From positions 186,001 through 250,000 of the forward strand of contig NZ_VDRC01000001.1 of NCBI RefSeq assembly GCF_007667425.1: a stretch of 64,000 nucleotides of DNA, in the 5' to 3' direction. Positions 49,568 through 58,004 of this stretch are shown here, one piece after another. Each line of letters begins with the position of its first letter. Position 1 is the stretch's first letter. Made by a program: the position numbers and the translations under genes. Origin of the DNA: Microbacterium sp. 1.5R. GTDB lineage: Bacteria > Actinomycetota > Actinomycetes > Actinomycetales > Microbacteriaceae. The notes under the pieces were generated by a model. It was not told the DNA's origin, searched no databases, and saw nothing but the letters and a program-made list of their open reading frames with translations.

Positions 49568-50878
49568 TCAGTTCAGGATATAGGAAGCCCAGGCCAGGGG
49601 CATGTCCGCCCCCAGCGCTGCGAGCGGCGCCTTCGCTTTGGTGGCCACCTCCGCCACCTCGGATGCCGCGACCGATCGCCACGTGATCCCTCCCCCCGCG
49701 CCGACGACCGCTTCGTCCCCCTCGACGAGGATGCTGCGGATCACCATCGCCAGGTCGAGGGCCCCGTCGTCGCCGATGAAGCCGAAGCATCCGGCGTAGA
49801 CGCCGCGAGGACCGCCCTCGAGTTCGTGCAGTCTCGTCATGGCGGAGAGCTTCGGGGCACCGGTCATGCTGCCGGCAGGGGCTGCGGCGGCGAACAGCGC
49901 CGCGACGTCGACACCGGGCGCTGCTGTACCGCTGACCGTGCTCACGAGCTGGTGCACCGCAGGGTAGGTCTCGACAGCCCACAGTGCGTCCACGCGGATC
50001 GTGCCGGGCACGCACACCCGAGACAGGTCGTTGCGCATGAGATCGACGATCATCACGTTCTCCGCGCGCTCCTTCTCGTCGGCGGCCAGCTCTGCGGCGA
50101 GCGCGGCGTCCGTCTCCGGATCGGCAGCGCGGGGTCTCGTGCCCTTGATCGGCCGGGTGGTGATCGTGCCCCCCTCCCCCTGCAGGAACTGCTCGGGACT
50201 CGCGCTCAGGAGCGATCGCTGCCCGATTCGCAGGAATCCGCCGTGATGAGCGGGGGTGGCGGTTCGCAGTCGCCGGTACACGTCGACCGCGTCATCCACT
50301 CCGGCGACGGTGAAACGCGTGGTGAGGCAGAGCTGATAGGCGATACCGGCCCGGATGAACTCGCGGCATCGTTCGATGAGCGCCGCGTAGACGTCTGGGG
50401 TGTGCCGCGCGGATGCGGGGCGGCCGACGGGCGCCGTGATCGGACGGACCTCCGCGGTCGACGCGTCGGCGATGAACGCCGTCCAGTCGTCGACATCTTC
50501 TCCTGCGAGAGCCCAGGCCGTTCCGTCGTCGTGCCGGACGGCCAGGAGGCGGGTCACGCGCAGCCAGGCATCTCCTGCATCCCGGGGGTTCGCGTCGACG
50601 GGAGCCCCTGCTTCGCGGGCACCGCTCTCGTAGTCGTACCAGCCGACCCAGCCGCCGCGGAACGGGGGCGCATCGGTCGAACGCTCCGTCGGCACGTCGA
50701 GGCGCACCTCGCCGGGGAACGACTCCCGTTCCCCCGTGCCGACGTAACTCCATCCGTCAGCGGCCGCCGCACCGGCGTCCAGCCAGAAGACATCCGCATG
50801 GCGCTCTTCGAGGGCGAGGAACACCGCCTCGGGGTCCACCGCACGACCGAGGAGGCGGCTGGTCAGTCGCTCGGGCAC
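49568..50878 (-). CDS. pabB: aminodeoxychorismate synthase component I
   Basis: Converts chorismate to 4-amino-4-deoxychorismate for folate synthesis. It is 436 residues long. The chorismate-binding domain has LLSASPEQFL, PIKGTRPR (the Lys distinguishes PabB from anthranilate synthase, which has PIAGT), ENVMIVDLMRNDLSRV, GSMTGAPKLSAM and YAGCFGFIG. The amidotransferase partner PabA is not in the window. GTG 50878 lies six bases after TAGGCT (50885-50890). It is divergent from the DedA gene. Confidence 0.9.
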   Translation of the reverse strand: MPERLTSRLLGRAVDPEAVFLALEERHADVFWLDAGAAAADGWSYVGTGERESFPGEVRLDVPTERSTDAPPFRGGWVGWYDYESGAREAGAPVDANPRDAGDAWLRVTRLLAVRHDDGTAWALAGEDVDDWTAFIADASTAEVRPITAPVGRPASARHTPDVYAALIERCREFIRAGIAYQLCLTTRFTVAGVDDAVDVYRRLRTATPAHHGGFLRIGQRSLLSASPEQFLQGEGGTITTRPIKGTRPRAADPETDAALAAELAADEKERAENVMIVDLMRNDLSRVCVPGTIRVDALWAVETYPAVHQLVSTVSGTAAPGVDVAALFAAAAPAGSMTGAPKLSAMTRLHELEGGPRGVYAGCFGFIGDDGALDLAMVIRSILVEGDEAVVGAGGGITWRSVAASEVAEVATKAKAPLAALGADMPLAWASYILN

Positions 50879-50884
50879 GTTCCC

Positions 50885-50913
50885 AGCCTAGGCCGCGACC
50901 GCTCCCGTAGTCT
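50885..50913. promoter_or_regulatory. divergent leaderless promoters of pabB and the DedA gene
   Basis: Minus: TAGGCT 50890-50885, six bases, GTG 50878. Plus: TAGTCT 50908-50913, six bases, GTG 50920. The two -10 boxes are 17 bases apart, so initiation is likely mutually exclusive. Confidence 0.5.
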
Positions 50914-50919
50914 CGGAGG

Positions 50920-51597
50920 GTGGACGACCTCCTGCTGTGGCTGTTCGATGTGATCCAGTCGATCGATCCGGTCACTCGCACGCTCATCGCCGGGGTCGCC
51001 GTCATGCTCGAGACGAGCATCCTCATCGGCCTCATCGTGCCGGGCGACACCGTCGTGATCATCGCGTCCATGGGCGTGGCGAACGTGTGGGAGGCGGTCG
51101 CGATGGTGATCGCCGTCGTCATCGGCGCGCTGATCGGCGAGAGCATCGGCTTCTGGCTCGGGCGGTGGCTGGGTCCGCGCATCCGTCAGTCCTGGCTCGG
51201 AAGGCGAGTGGGCGAGAAGAACTGGGTCCGCGCCGAGAACTATCTGGCGCGACGCGGCGGCATCGCCATCTTCCTGTCCCGGTTCCTCCCCGTGCTGCAC
51301 TCCCTCGTACCCCTGACCGTGGGCATGAGCCACTACTCGTATCGTCGGTTCCTCGCATGGACAGCACCGGCCTGCCTCCTCTGGGCGGTCGCCTACGTGA
51401 GCATCACCTCGCTCGCCGCGGGCAGCTTCCGTGAGCTCGTCGACCGGGTGCACTACGCCGGCTACATCTTCGTCGGCATCATCGCCGTCTTCCTTCTGCT
51501 GATCTTCCTCGGCAAGCGACTCCTCGGGCGTCTGGAGTCCCGTCACATCGAGACGCCCGACGCCGACGCGCAGAGCAGTGCGGACGTGAAAGACTGA
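50920..51597 (+). CDS. DedA-family membrane protein
   Basis: A 225-residue protein of the DedA/VTT superfamily, whose members act in undecaprenyl-phosphate or phospholipid flipping and membrane homeostasis. The hallmark Gly/Arg segments are IGLIVPGDTVV, GESIGFWLGRWLG, and FLSRFLPVLHSLVPLTVG, with Arg in the re-entrant loop region. Six or seven hydrophobic stretches are seen. The GTG start is six bases after TAGTCT. It precedes an App1-like gene by four bases and is probably cotranscribed with it. Confidence 0.88.
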   Translation: MDDLLLWLFDVIQSIDPVTRTLIAGVAVMLETSILIGLIVPGDTVVIIASMGVANVWEAVAMVIAVVIGALIGESIGFWLGRWLGPRIRQSWLGRRVGEKNWVRAENYLARRGGIAIFLSRFLPVLHSLVPLTVGMSHYSYRRFLAWTAPACLLWAVAYVSITSLAAGSFRELVDRVHYAGYIFVGIIAVFLLLIFLGKRLLGRLESRHIETPDADAQSSADVKD

Positions 51598-51601
51598 GGC
51601 A

Positions 51602-52627
51602 ATGGCTTCCGCATCCCTGGCCCCACGGATCCACTGGTTCGCGCGCCTGGAGCACCGCTTCCACGTGTGGCGTGAGGGGCGTGCGCGCCGTCGCGGTCGC
51701 ACCGCGACCGTCCTTCCCTTCCCCGGCTACGGCGGACCGGGCTGGGTGCGCGTGCTCGGCCGCGTGCTGATCGTTCCCCCGCTGCGCAAGGGAGACGACG
51801 GCGAGCCTGCGAGCATCCGCGGGTGGCGGAGCTTCGTCGGCATCCCCGTGAGCTTCGCGAAGGTCACCGTGACCATCGGCGACACGGTGCATCACGTGGT
51901 GGCGGATCGGGGCGGCGTGATCGACTCGGTGATCCACGCCGAGCTCGAGCCGGGCTGGCAGACGTTCACGTTCTCGGTCGAGGGGAAGGACCCGATCGAG
52001 GCGACGGCCTTCATCGTCGCGGAGTCGACGCGTTTCGGCGTTCTGTCCGACGTCGACGACACCGTCATGGTCACGGCGCTCCCTCGTCCGTTCATCGCGG
52101 CCTGGAACTCGTTCGTCGTCGACGAGCACGCGCGCATCCCCGTGCCGGGCATGGCCGTGCTGCTCGACCAGCTGCTGCGTCAGCATCCGGGCGCCCCCAT
52201 GATCTACCTCTCCACCGGCGCCTGGAACGTCGCGCCGACGCTCCGACGATTCCTCGGCAGGCACCTGTTCCCCGCGGGGTCGATGCTGCTCACCGACTGG
52301 GGCCCCACGCACGACCGCTGGTTCCGCAGCGGCCAGGACCACAAGCTCACGAACCTGCGTCGTCTCGCGACGGAGTTCCCGCACGTGCAGTGGTTGCTCA
52401 TCGGCGACGACGGCCAGCACGACGAGGCGATCTACTCCCAGTTCATGGAGGAGCACCCCGACTCGGTGGGCGGTGTCGCGATCCGCCGGCTGCTCCCCGC
52501 CGAGGCTGTGCTGGCCGGCGGCCGCGCAGGGCGCGAGCCGCACTCCGAGGACGTGGCCCCCTGGGTCAGCGCTGAGGACGGCGCGGGGCTCCGCGACCTG
52601 CTCGGCGAGGCCGGCATCCTCGACTGA
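51602..52627 (+). CDS. App1-type (DUF2183) phosphatidate-phosphatase-like protein
   Basis: A 341-residue soluble protein. The HAD-like core has DVDDTVM (catalytic DxDxT, near residue 151) and LLIGDDGQHDEAIYSQF, with MIYLSTGAWN between, as in the catalytic domain of App1 (DUF2183). The N-terminal half is a beta-rich domain of the same family. The activity is inferred; bacterial members are untested as far as I know. It lies in an operon with DedA, which suggests phospholipid metabolism, and is followed by one base and then the next ATG. Confidence 0.83.
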   Translation: MASASLAPRIHWFARLEHRFHVWREGRARRRGRTATVLPFPGYGGPGWVRVLGRVLIVPPLRKGDDGEPASIRGWRSFVGIPVSFAKVTVTIGDTVHHVVADRGGVIDSVIHAELEPGWQTFTFSVEGKDPIEATAFIVAESTRFGVLSDVDDTVMVTALPRPFIAAWNSFVVDEHARIPVPGMAVLLDQLLRQHPGAPMIYLSTGAWNVAPTLRRFLGRHLFPAGSMLLTDWGPTHDRWFRSGQDHKLTNLRRLATEFPHVQWLLIGDDGQHDEAIYSQFMEEHPDSVGGVAIRRLLPAEAVLAGGRAGREPHSEDVAPWVSAEDGAGLRDLLGEAGILD

Positions 52628-52628
52628 C

Positions 52629-53519
52629 ATGTCGCTCTCCCGGACCACCTGGCTGGAGCGCGAGCAGGCGCATCAGGAACGAGCGGATGCGCTGACAGCG
52701 GATCACCGTGCGCGGGCGTCTCGGCGGGAACGCCATCCCGTCTTCGACTTCCTCTTCACGTATTACTCCTACAAACCCGCACAGCTGCGCCGCTGGCACC
52801 CCGGGGCCGGCGTGGAGCTCGAGGATGCGGGAGAGCGGCGCAGCTGGCGCTGGTACTCGCCCGGTCGGACGCCCGACGGGGCGGTACCGGACGCGGCGGT
52901 GTTCGCGGCGGAGAAGTCCGATCTCGCCGGTCTCATCGAACGGATGCTGCGCCGCACCGCCTCGCGACCCGGACAGTTCGGCTGCTTCGGGCTGCACGAG
53001 TGGGCGATGGTGTACCGAGCCGACGAGCACCGTCACCCTGTGCCGTTGCGTCTCGGTCAGGCAGGCACGGATCTCGTCGTGGAGAATCACGAGTTGCGGT
53101 GCACGCACTTCGATGCCTTCCGCTTCTTCACGCCCGATGCGGTACCGCGGAACCGCTCGCCGCTCTCGCGTGACGAGCGATCGCTGTTCGAGCAGCCGGG
53201 TTGCCTGCATGCGGGAATGGACCTCTACAAGTGGGCGCTGAAGCTCGGACCGCTGGTGCCGGGCGAACTGCTGCTCGACGCCTTCGAGCTGGCACGTGAC
53301 ATCCGGCTGCTCGACATGGAGGCTGCTCCGTACGATCTCAGCGAGTGGGGAATCGTCCCCGTGCCGATAGAGACGACCGAGGGCAAGGCGGAGTACGTGC
53401 GTCGGCAACGGGACTTCGCCGAGCGAGGAGCCGCCGTGCGCGCGCGACTGCTCGACTCGTGGTCGGGTGCGGAGTCCACCGCGGAGCCCGTCGTGGAGTC
53501 TGTCGCGGCGGCGGGCTGA
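52629..53519 (+). CDS. uncharacterised protein of a family often annotated 3-methyladenine DNA glycosylase
   Basis: A 296-residue soluble protein: HPVFDFLFTYYSYKPAQLRRWHPG near residue 40, GCFGLHEWAMVYR, RCTHFDAFRFFTPDAVPRN and PGCLHAGMDLYKWALKL. I recall close relatives in mycobacteria and other actinobacteria carrying a 3-methyladenine glycosylase label, but I see no HhH-GPD or other known glycosylase motif, so the label is weakly supported. His/Asp/Tyr/Trp-rich motifs suggest a catalytic or metal-binding protein. ATG 52629 overlaps the App1 gene end. Confidence 0.6.
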   Translation: MSLSRTTWLEREQAHQERADALTADHRARASRRERHPVFDFLFTYYSYKPAQLRRWHPGAGVELEDAGERRSWRWYSPGRTPDGAVPDAAVFAAEKSDLAGLIERMLRRTASRPGQFGCFGLHEWAMVYRADEHRHPVPLRLGQAGTDLVVENHELRCTHFDAFRFFTPDAVPRNRSPLSRDERSLFEQPGCLHAGMDLYKWALKLGPLVPGELLLDAFELARDIRLLDMEAAPYDLSEWGIVPVPIETTEGKAEYVRRQRDFAERGAAVRARLLDSWSGAESTAEPVVESVAAAG

Positions 53520-53541
53520 GGCTCCGGCTCGGCGGCGGCGC

Positions 53542-54720
53542 TCAGTCGACCGGTTCGCAGTCCGCGCAGAGCTGCCAGTCGGCAGGCGCGGCCGATTGCT
53601 GCAGCCGGAGAGTCATCACTCGCGTCGCGGCATCGACGAGTCGCTCTTCCGGCACCGTGCCCGACTCGACCGCTGCGGTGATCCCTGCGGCGAGCTGTCC
53701 GGCGGTCTCGGGTGTGGACCCCGCGATCATGAGCAGCAGGTCGCTCCCGGCAGCCAAGGCGGCGACCGCATTCGTCACCGGGTCGGCGTACGCGTCGATA
53801 CCCGACGACGACAGCATCCCGAGGTCGTCGGTCACGATCACCCCCTCGAAGCCGAGCTCGTCTCTCGCGATGTCGTGCCATGCCGGTGAGAGCGACGCCG
53901 GCGCCTGGTCGACTGCGGTGTAGGCGAGATGCCCGAACATGAGCAGAGACGCGCCGGCGTCGATGCCCGCGGCGAACGGCAGGGCGTCGGTCGCACGCCA
54001 CTCGTCGAGCGTCTTCGCGGTGGTCGGGATCGCGTGATGCGAGTCGCCCGGCGCCGCGCCATGGCCGGGGAAGTGCTTCAGCGTGGAGGCGACGACCGGT
54101 TGCTGTGCGGTGGTGGCTGCGGCGACCCGCTCGGCCGCATCCAGCGGATCTGCGCCGAGCGCGCGACCGAAGATGAACGACGACGGATCGGCGGTGACGT
54201 CGGCGACCGTTCCGAAGTTCACGCTGACGCCCGCGCGGGCGACCAGTGCAGCGCGGGCCGTGAACGCTGCCGACGTGGCCGCGACGGGCTGCGCCTTCAG
54301 CGTCGTCGACGCCGGGTACGTGTCCGCGCCGAGCCGCGAGACGATCCCGCCCTCCTGATCGATCGCGATCAGCGGCGGCGGGCTCGAGTCCGCGACGAGC
54401 GCGTGGGTCACGGGCGTGGCGTCACCGCTCTCCGGCACGTTCGCACCCATGAGGATGAAACCGCCGAAGCCCTGCGTCATGTACGCCGCGAGAGCGGCCG
54501 GGTCGGTGGTGGGGATGTGCCCCATGACGACGCTGGCCGCCTGCTCGGCGGTGCTCATCCGCTCCACGAGCTCTGCCGCCCGCTCGTCGATGCCACGGGC
54601 TTCGGTCGCCTCGGCGGACATGCCGGGAGCCGGCGCGTCGACCGCGACGGCGGGTGACGACAGCATCCCCAGCCCGACGAGGAGCGCCGTGCCGATGGTC
54701 GCCGCCCGACGCCGCTTCAT
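53542..54720 (-). CDS. secreted glycoside hydrolase family 3 protein (NagZ-like)
   Basis: A 392-residue exported protein with signal peptide (MKRRRAATIGTALLVGLGMLSSPAVA). The GH3 N-terminal domain has IAIDQEGGIVSRL, KHFPGHGAAPGDSHH (with the catalytic His/Asp of NagZ type) and VIVTDDLGM with the nucleophile Asp. It probably removes N-acetylglucosamine from cell-wall fragments outside the cell. The start lies four bases after the upstream NAD(P)-binding gene, so it is cotranscribed with it. Confidence 0.86.
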   Translation of the reverse strand: MKRRRAATIGTALLVGLGMLSSPAVAVDAPAPGMSAEATEARGIDERAAELVERMSTAEQAASVVMGHIPTTDPAALAAYMTQGFGGFILMGANVPESGDATPVTHALVADSSPPPLIAIDQEGGIVSRLGADTYPASTTLKAQPVAATSAAFTARAALVARAGVSVNFGTVADVTADPSSFIFGRALGADPLDAAERVAAATTAQQPVVASTLKHFPGHGAAPGDSHHAIPTTAKTLDEWRATDALPFAAGIDAGASLLMFGHLAYTAVDQAPASLSPAWHDIARDELGFEGVIVTDDLGMLSSSGIDAYADPVTNAVAALAAGSDLLLMIAGSTPETAGQLAAGITAAVESGTVPEERLVDAATRVMTLRLQQSAAPADWQLCADCEPVD

Positions 54721-54724
54721 CGTC

Positions 54725-55381
54725 TCAGGCGCTGAGTGCCTCGTCGATCGCGACGGCGCTGTCGGCGTCGCCGTTGCCGAAGCGGATCGTGCGTCCGAAC
54801 GTCGACGGGTTGCCGAGCGTCTCTGCGATGACGTGCGCGACGTCGGCGCGGGACACTTCTCCGTGGCCCTCGGGGTCGATGACGATGCGTCCGGTGGGAT
54901 CGTCGAATGTCAGCGTGCCAGGGCCCAGGATCGTGCCGTCGAGATCGGTGCTGCGCAGATGCTCATCGGCGGCCCACTTGGCGTCGGCGTACGCGAAGAA
55001 CGAGTCGTCTTCCGGCACGCCGTGATCGGCTTTCGACCCGATCCACGACACGAGGACGTATCGGCGGACGCCGGCGTCGGCCGCAGCATCCATCGTGCGG
55101 ATCGCGGCGTCGCGATCGACGGCGTACGCGCGCTCGGGCGATCCGCCGCCCGCGCCGGCCGACCAGACGATCGCGTCGTGCCTGGCGATGATCTCGGAGA
55201 GCCCGCGCGTGTCGAGCTGCTCGATGTCGGCGACGAGCGCCGTGGCACCGGTCTTCTCGACGTCGGCGACGTGGTCGGGATTGCGGACGACCGCCGTGAC
55301 CTCGTCACCTCGGGCGACGAGCAGGGGGGCGAGCAGCAGGGCGATGCGGCCATGGCCGCCGAAGACGATGATGCGCGACAT
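54725..55381 (-). CDS. NAD(P)-binding (atypical SDR, YwnB/HSCARG-like) protein
   Basis: A 218-residue Rossmann protein: IIVFGGHGRIALLLAPLL at the N-terminus, AVVRNPDH, GATALVADIEQLD, and VLVSWIGSK, with FFAYADAKWAADEHLRSTDLDGTILGPGTL as in NmrA-like SDRs. The function is unknown. The ATG at 55381 lies six bases after TAGGGT on this strand (55388-55393), so it is probably leaderless. It is cotranscribed with the downstream GH3 gene. Confidence 0.8.
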   Translation of the reverse strand: MSRIIVFGGHGRIALLLAPLLVARGDEVTAVVRNPDHVADVEKTGATALVADIEQLDTRGLSEIIARHDAIVWSAGAGGGSPERAYAVDRDAAIRTMDAAADAGVRRYVLVSWIGSKADHGVPEDDSFFAYADAKWAADEHLRSTDLDGTILGPGTLTFDDPTGRIVIDPEGHGEVSRADVAHVIAETLGNPSTFGRTIRFGNGDADSAVAIDEALSA

Positions 55382-55513
55382 ACCTTCACCCTACGCGCCG
55401 GATCCGACATCGGCACGGCCGCGCGGAGGGCCTTGCGCACGGTGCCGGACGTGTGATCGCGGGCGCGGTATCGGTCGCCGCATCGCCGGACATCACCACG
55501 GCGAGAATGCGCC

Positions 55514-56578
55514 TCAGGGGGCGGGAACAGCCCGCGCAGCGAGCGCCCGCTGCACGCCCTTGGCCGCGGAGCGACCCGCTCGATTGGCACCGATCGTGCT
55601 CGCCGAGGGGCCGTAGCCGACGAGCTGCACGCGCGGGTCGGCGACGGCGGTCGTGCCACGTCCTTGGCGATCGAGCTGGATGCCGCCTGCCGCGCTCCGG
55701 AGGTGCAGGGGCGCCAGGTGACTGATCGCGGGGCGGAACCCCGTCGCCCAGAGGATGACGTCGACGCGTTCGAAGGACCCGTCAGCCCAGCGCACGCCGT
55801 CCGGCTCGATGCGCGCGAACATCGGCCGCCTTGCGGCATAGGCGCCGAGCCGCTCGGCATCGCGCTCCTGCTCTCGCAGCATCAGCCCGGTCACACTGAC
55901 GACGCTCTCGGGCGGCAATCCCCGTGCCACTCGCTGCTCGACGAGAGCGACCGCCGCGGCCCCCGCCTCGGGGGTGAAGTCGTCCGTGCGCCAGACCGGT
56001 TCGCGGCGGGTCGCCCAGACGGTGTCCGCGATCGGCGCGATCGCGCCGAGGAACTGCACCGCCGATGCTCCGCCACCCACGACGAGAACACGCTTCCCGC
56101 GGAAGAACTGGGGCCCCGGATAGTCGACCGTGTGGAACTGCTCGCCGAGGAACGTCTCCATCCCCGGGTAGTGCGGGAGGAACGGATGCGTCCACGTGCC
56201 GGTGGCGTTGACGATCGTGCGGGTGCGCCATTCGCGGCGTCCCGCCCGCACCACCAGGATGCCACCGTCATCCGTGACGTGATCGACGCGCACCGGCCGC
56301 ACCACGGGGAGTGCATGCGCCCGCTCATAGGCCGCGAAGGTCGCCGGCACTGCGACGTTGGCGAGCTCCTCGTCGCGCGGCGGGGCCGCGTCATCCGGGA
56401 GCTCGGCCACGCCGTGCACATCACGCATCGTGAGGGCGTCCCAGCGGTGCTGCCACGCCCCGCCCGGCTCCTCGTCGGCATCCAGCACCACATGACCGAT
56501 GCCGAGACGGGTCAGGTGATACGACGCCGAGAGCCCTGCCTGCCCCGCGCCGATCACGACGCTGTCGAGGATGTCCAC
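55514..56578 (-). CDS. FAD-dependent flavin monooxygenase-like oxidoreductase
   Basis: A 354-residue protein of the FMO/Trx-reductase-like class. It has the FAD site VVIGAGQAGLSASYHLTRLG, VVNATGTWTHPFLP and the NADPH site VLVVGGGASAVQFLGAIAP, with WATGFRPAISHL near the end. It probably hydroxylates or oxidises a small molecule with NADPH. GTG 56578 is chosen because the family's Rossmann strand starts right there. Its 3' end is 132 bases from the NAD(P)-binding gene, with no clear terminator. Confidence 0.84.
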   Translation of the reverse strand: MDILDSVVIGAGQAGLSASYHLTRLGIGHVVLDADEEPGGAWQHRWDALTMRDVHGVAELPDDAAPPRDEELANVAVPATFAAYERAHALPVVRPVRVDHVTDDGGILVVRAGRREWRTRTIVNATGTWTHPFLPHYPGMETFLGEQFHTVDYPGPQFFRGKRVLVVGGGASAVQFLGAIAPIADTVWATRREPVWRTDDFTPEAGAAAVALVEQRVARGLPPESVVSVTGLMLREQERDAERLGAYAARRPMFARIEPDGVRWADGSFERVDVILWATGFRPAISHLAPLHLRSAAGGIQLDRQGRGTTAVADPRVQLVGYGPSASTIGANRAGRSAAKGVQRALAARAVPAP

Positions 56579-56713
56579 GCTGTCGTCAACGCCCGGCCGG
56601 GCGGGGTTGTTCCGCGCGGCGCCGACGCGCCCGGAGTACCCGCCCCGATTGGTGCTGTGCGTGATCCGTGTAGTACTCTTTCCAAGTTGCTTCGAGCAGA
56701 CGGAAGCAGTTCT

Positions 56714-56786
56714 GGGCCTGTGGCGCAGCTGGTAGCGCACCTGCATGGCATGCAGGGGGTCAGGGGTTCGAGTCCCCTCAGGTCCA
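56714..56786 (+). tRNA. tRNA-Ala (anticodon GGC)
   Basis: A full cloverleaf: acceptor GGGCCTG with CAGGTCC (one G-T pair), D arm GCGC...GCGC, anticodon arm CCTGC-ATGGCAT-GCAGG with GGC, and T arm AGGGG-TTCGAGT-CCCCT. The discriminator is A; CCA is not encoded (CGA follows), so it must be added. It reads GCC alanine codons. Immediately followed by a terminator. Confidence 0.97.
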
Positions 56787-56791
56787 CGATG

Positions 56792-56818
56792 AAACCCGCG
56801 AGAGATCGCGGGTTTTTT
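56792..56818 (+). terminator. terminator of tRNA-Ala
   Basis: AAACCCGCGA, loop GAGA, TCGCGGGTTT followed by TTT. The stem of 10 bp and the T run are a textbook factor-independent terminator. Confidence 0.92.
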
Positions 56819-56850
56819 CGTGTTCGCGCGGGCCGCCCGGTGAGCGCCCG

Positions 56851-57096
56851 TCACCTTCGCGACCGGGGCGAGGCGCTCCTCTCGATGCGACTCTCGACGG
56901 AGAGTCGCGCGAGGATCGCGAGAGCACCCACGGCGGTGCCGATCCACGACACCCACCCGTGGTCGGTCATGAAGTCGGTGATCGGATCGGGCAGGAACTG
57001 CAGCACGTTCGGGTTGTTGCCGTGCACCGTGAACGATACCGCGACGAGGATTCCGAGACCGGCGAGAACGGCGAGGACAGCACTCAATTTCTTCAT
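56851..57096 (-). CDS. small membrane protein, hypothetical
   Basis: An 81-residue protein with two hydrophobic helices (about residues 5-25 and 50-67), a short outside loop with Asn/Pro (HGNNPNVLQFLPDP) and a basic Arg/Ser tail. No family is recognised. The ATG at 57096 is preferred to the one 15 bases upstream because a MerR-type promoter (TTGACC 57133-57128, 19-bp spacer) would initiate at or next to it. It is divergent from merR and shares its operator sequence, so it is probably part of the same regulon. Confidence 0.6.
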   Translation of the reverse strand: MKKLSAVLAVLAGLGILVAVSFTVHGNNPNVLQFLPDPITDFMTDHGWVSWIGTAVGALAILARLSVESRIERSASPRSRR

Positions 57097-57102
57097 GGGT
57101 CG

Positions 57103-57133
57103 AGGAGACACCGTGCCCTGGGGGCCGGGTCAA
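57103..57133 (-). promoter_or_regulatory. MerR-type operator-promoter A (small membrane protein)
   Basis: Minus strand: TTGACC (57133-57128), 19-bp spacer with GGCCCCCA and GGGCAC in the conserved positions, and -10 TCTCCT (57108-57103). Six bases then the ATG. The -10 is poor, as expected for a promoter that needs activation. Confidence 0.7.
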
Positions 57134-57145
57134 CCGGGAATCTCC

Positions 57146-57176
57146 TTGACCGTGCCCCTGGGGCACCTGCTGATAT
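57146..57176 (+). promoter_or_regulatory. MerR-type operator-promoter B (merR autoregulation)
   Basis: TTGACC (57146-57151), 19-bp spacer, TGATAT (57171-57176). The spacer contains the perfect inverted repeat GTGCCCC-T-GGGGCAC (57152-57166). A 19-bp spacer with a palindrome in it is the hallmark of MerR-activated promoters. Confidence 0.8.
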
Positions 57177-57202
57177 GGATATCGGCGACGGAGGAGGAAC
57201 GC

Positions 57203-57940
57203 ATGGCGTGGAGCACGAAGCAGCTGGCCGACCTGGCCGGCACGACGGTGAAGACGGTCCGGCACTACCATCGGGTCGGAGTGCTGGACGAGCCGGAACG
57301 CGCGGGCAACGGGTACAAGCAGTATCGGACCGCTCATCTGGTCCGTCTGCTGCAGGTCAAGCGGATGAGCGATCTCGGCATCTCTCTCGCGCAGATCCGC
57401 GCGCTGGCCACGAATTCGGCCGACGCAGACGCCTCCATCGCCATCCTCGATGCGGAACTCGAGGCGACCATCGACCGACTGCAGCGCGTACGCGCCGAAC
57501 TCGCTCTCCTCCTGCGATACCGAGCACCACTCGACACGCCCGCGCCGTTCGCGCATTCCGCAGAGGGCCTCCCGGAGAGTTACCGCGGGCTGCTCACCGT
57601 GTACTCCCGCGTCCTGAACGAGACGGTGCTCCACGACACGAGCGTCCTGCTCAACGAACCCGACGACGCGAGCCAACCGTTCGAGGCTCTCACCGACGAG
57701 TCAGACGGCGCGGTCATCGAGCACGTCGCCCAGCTCCTCGCCGCCTCGATGGCGGCGCACCGCGAGCGATTCCCCTGGGCGTCCGACCTGCGATCCGCGA
57801 CACGCACGAAGGGGAGTCTCGCGCAGGAGGCTCTCTCGTCCGCACTCCTCGAGACCTTCAACCACGGTCAGCTCCGGGCTCTCGCGCGAGCCGACGAGAT
57901 CCTTCGACGCGCGGATGCGGAGGACGATTCACCGGGGTGA
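57203..57940 (+). CDS. MerR-family transcriptional regulator
   Basis: A 245-residue regulator. The N-terminal winged helix (residues 3-70) has STKQLADLAGTTVKTVRHYHRVGVL and YKQYRTAHLVRLLQVKRMSDLG, and a dimerisation helix follows. The C-terminal 140 residues are a mostly helical effector domain of unknown ligand, without the Cys cluster of metal-sensing MerR proteins, so an organic ligand is more likely. ATG 57203 follows GGAGGAGGAAC. It lies between the small membrane protein and the CPBP/beta-lactamase genes, all preceded by the same operator type. Confidence 0.88.
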   Translation: MAWSTKQLADLAGTTVKTVRHYHRVGVLDEPERAGNGYKQYRTAHLVRLLQVKRMSDLGISLAQIRALATNSADADASIAILDAELEATIDRLQRVRAELALLLRYRAPLDTPAPFAHSAEGLPESYRGLLTVYSRVLNETVLHDTSVLLNEPDDASQPFEALTDESDGAVIEHVAQLLAASMAAHRERFPWASDLRSATRTKGSLAQEALSSALLETFNHGQLRALARADEILRRADAEDDSPG

Positions 57941-57966
57941 CCGATCTCCGTCCTGCCGCCGTGGCG

Positions 57967-57997
57967 TTGACCCTGCCCCGAGGGCACGGTGTCCACT
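57967..57997 (+). promoter_or_regulatory. MerR-type operator-promoter C (CPBP protease and beta-lactamase)
   Basis: TTGACC (57967-57972), 19-bp spacer with TGCCCC and GGGCAC in the same positions as sites A and B, then TCCACT (57992-57997). Seven bases then the ATG of the protease gene. The spacer shares GGGCACGGTG with site A. Confidence 0.75.
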
Positions 57998-58004
57998 GAC
58001 ATCC

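Noticed and set aside
49543..49568. T-box riboswitch before leuS
   Set aside because: Only 18 bases separate leuS from pabB, too short for any T-box leader.
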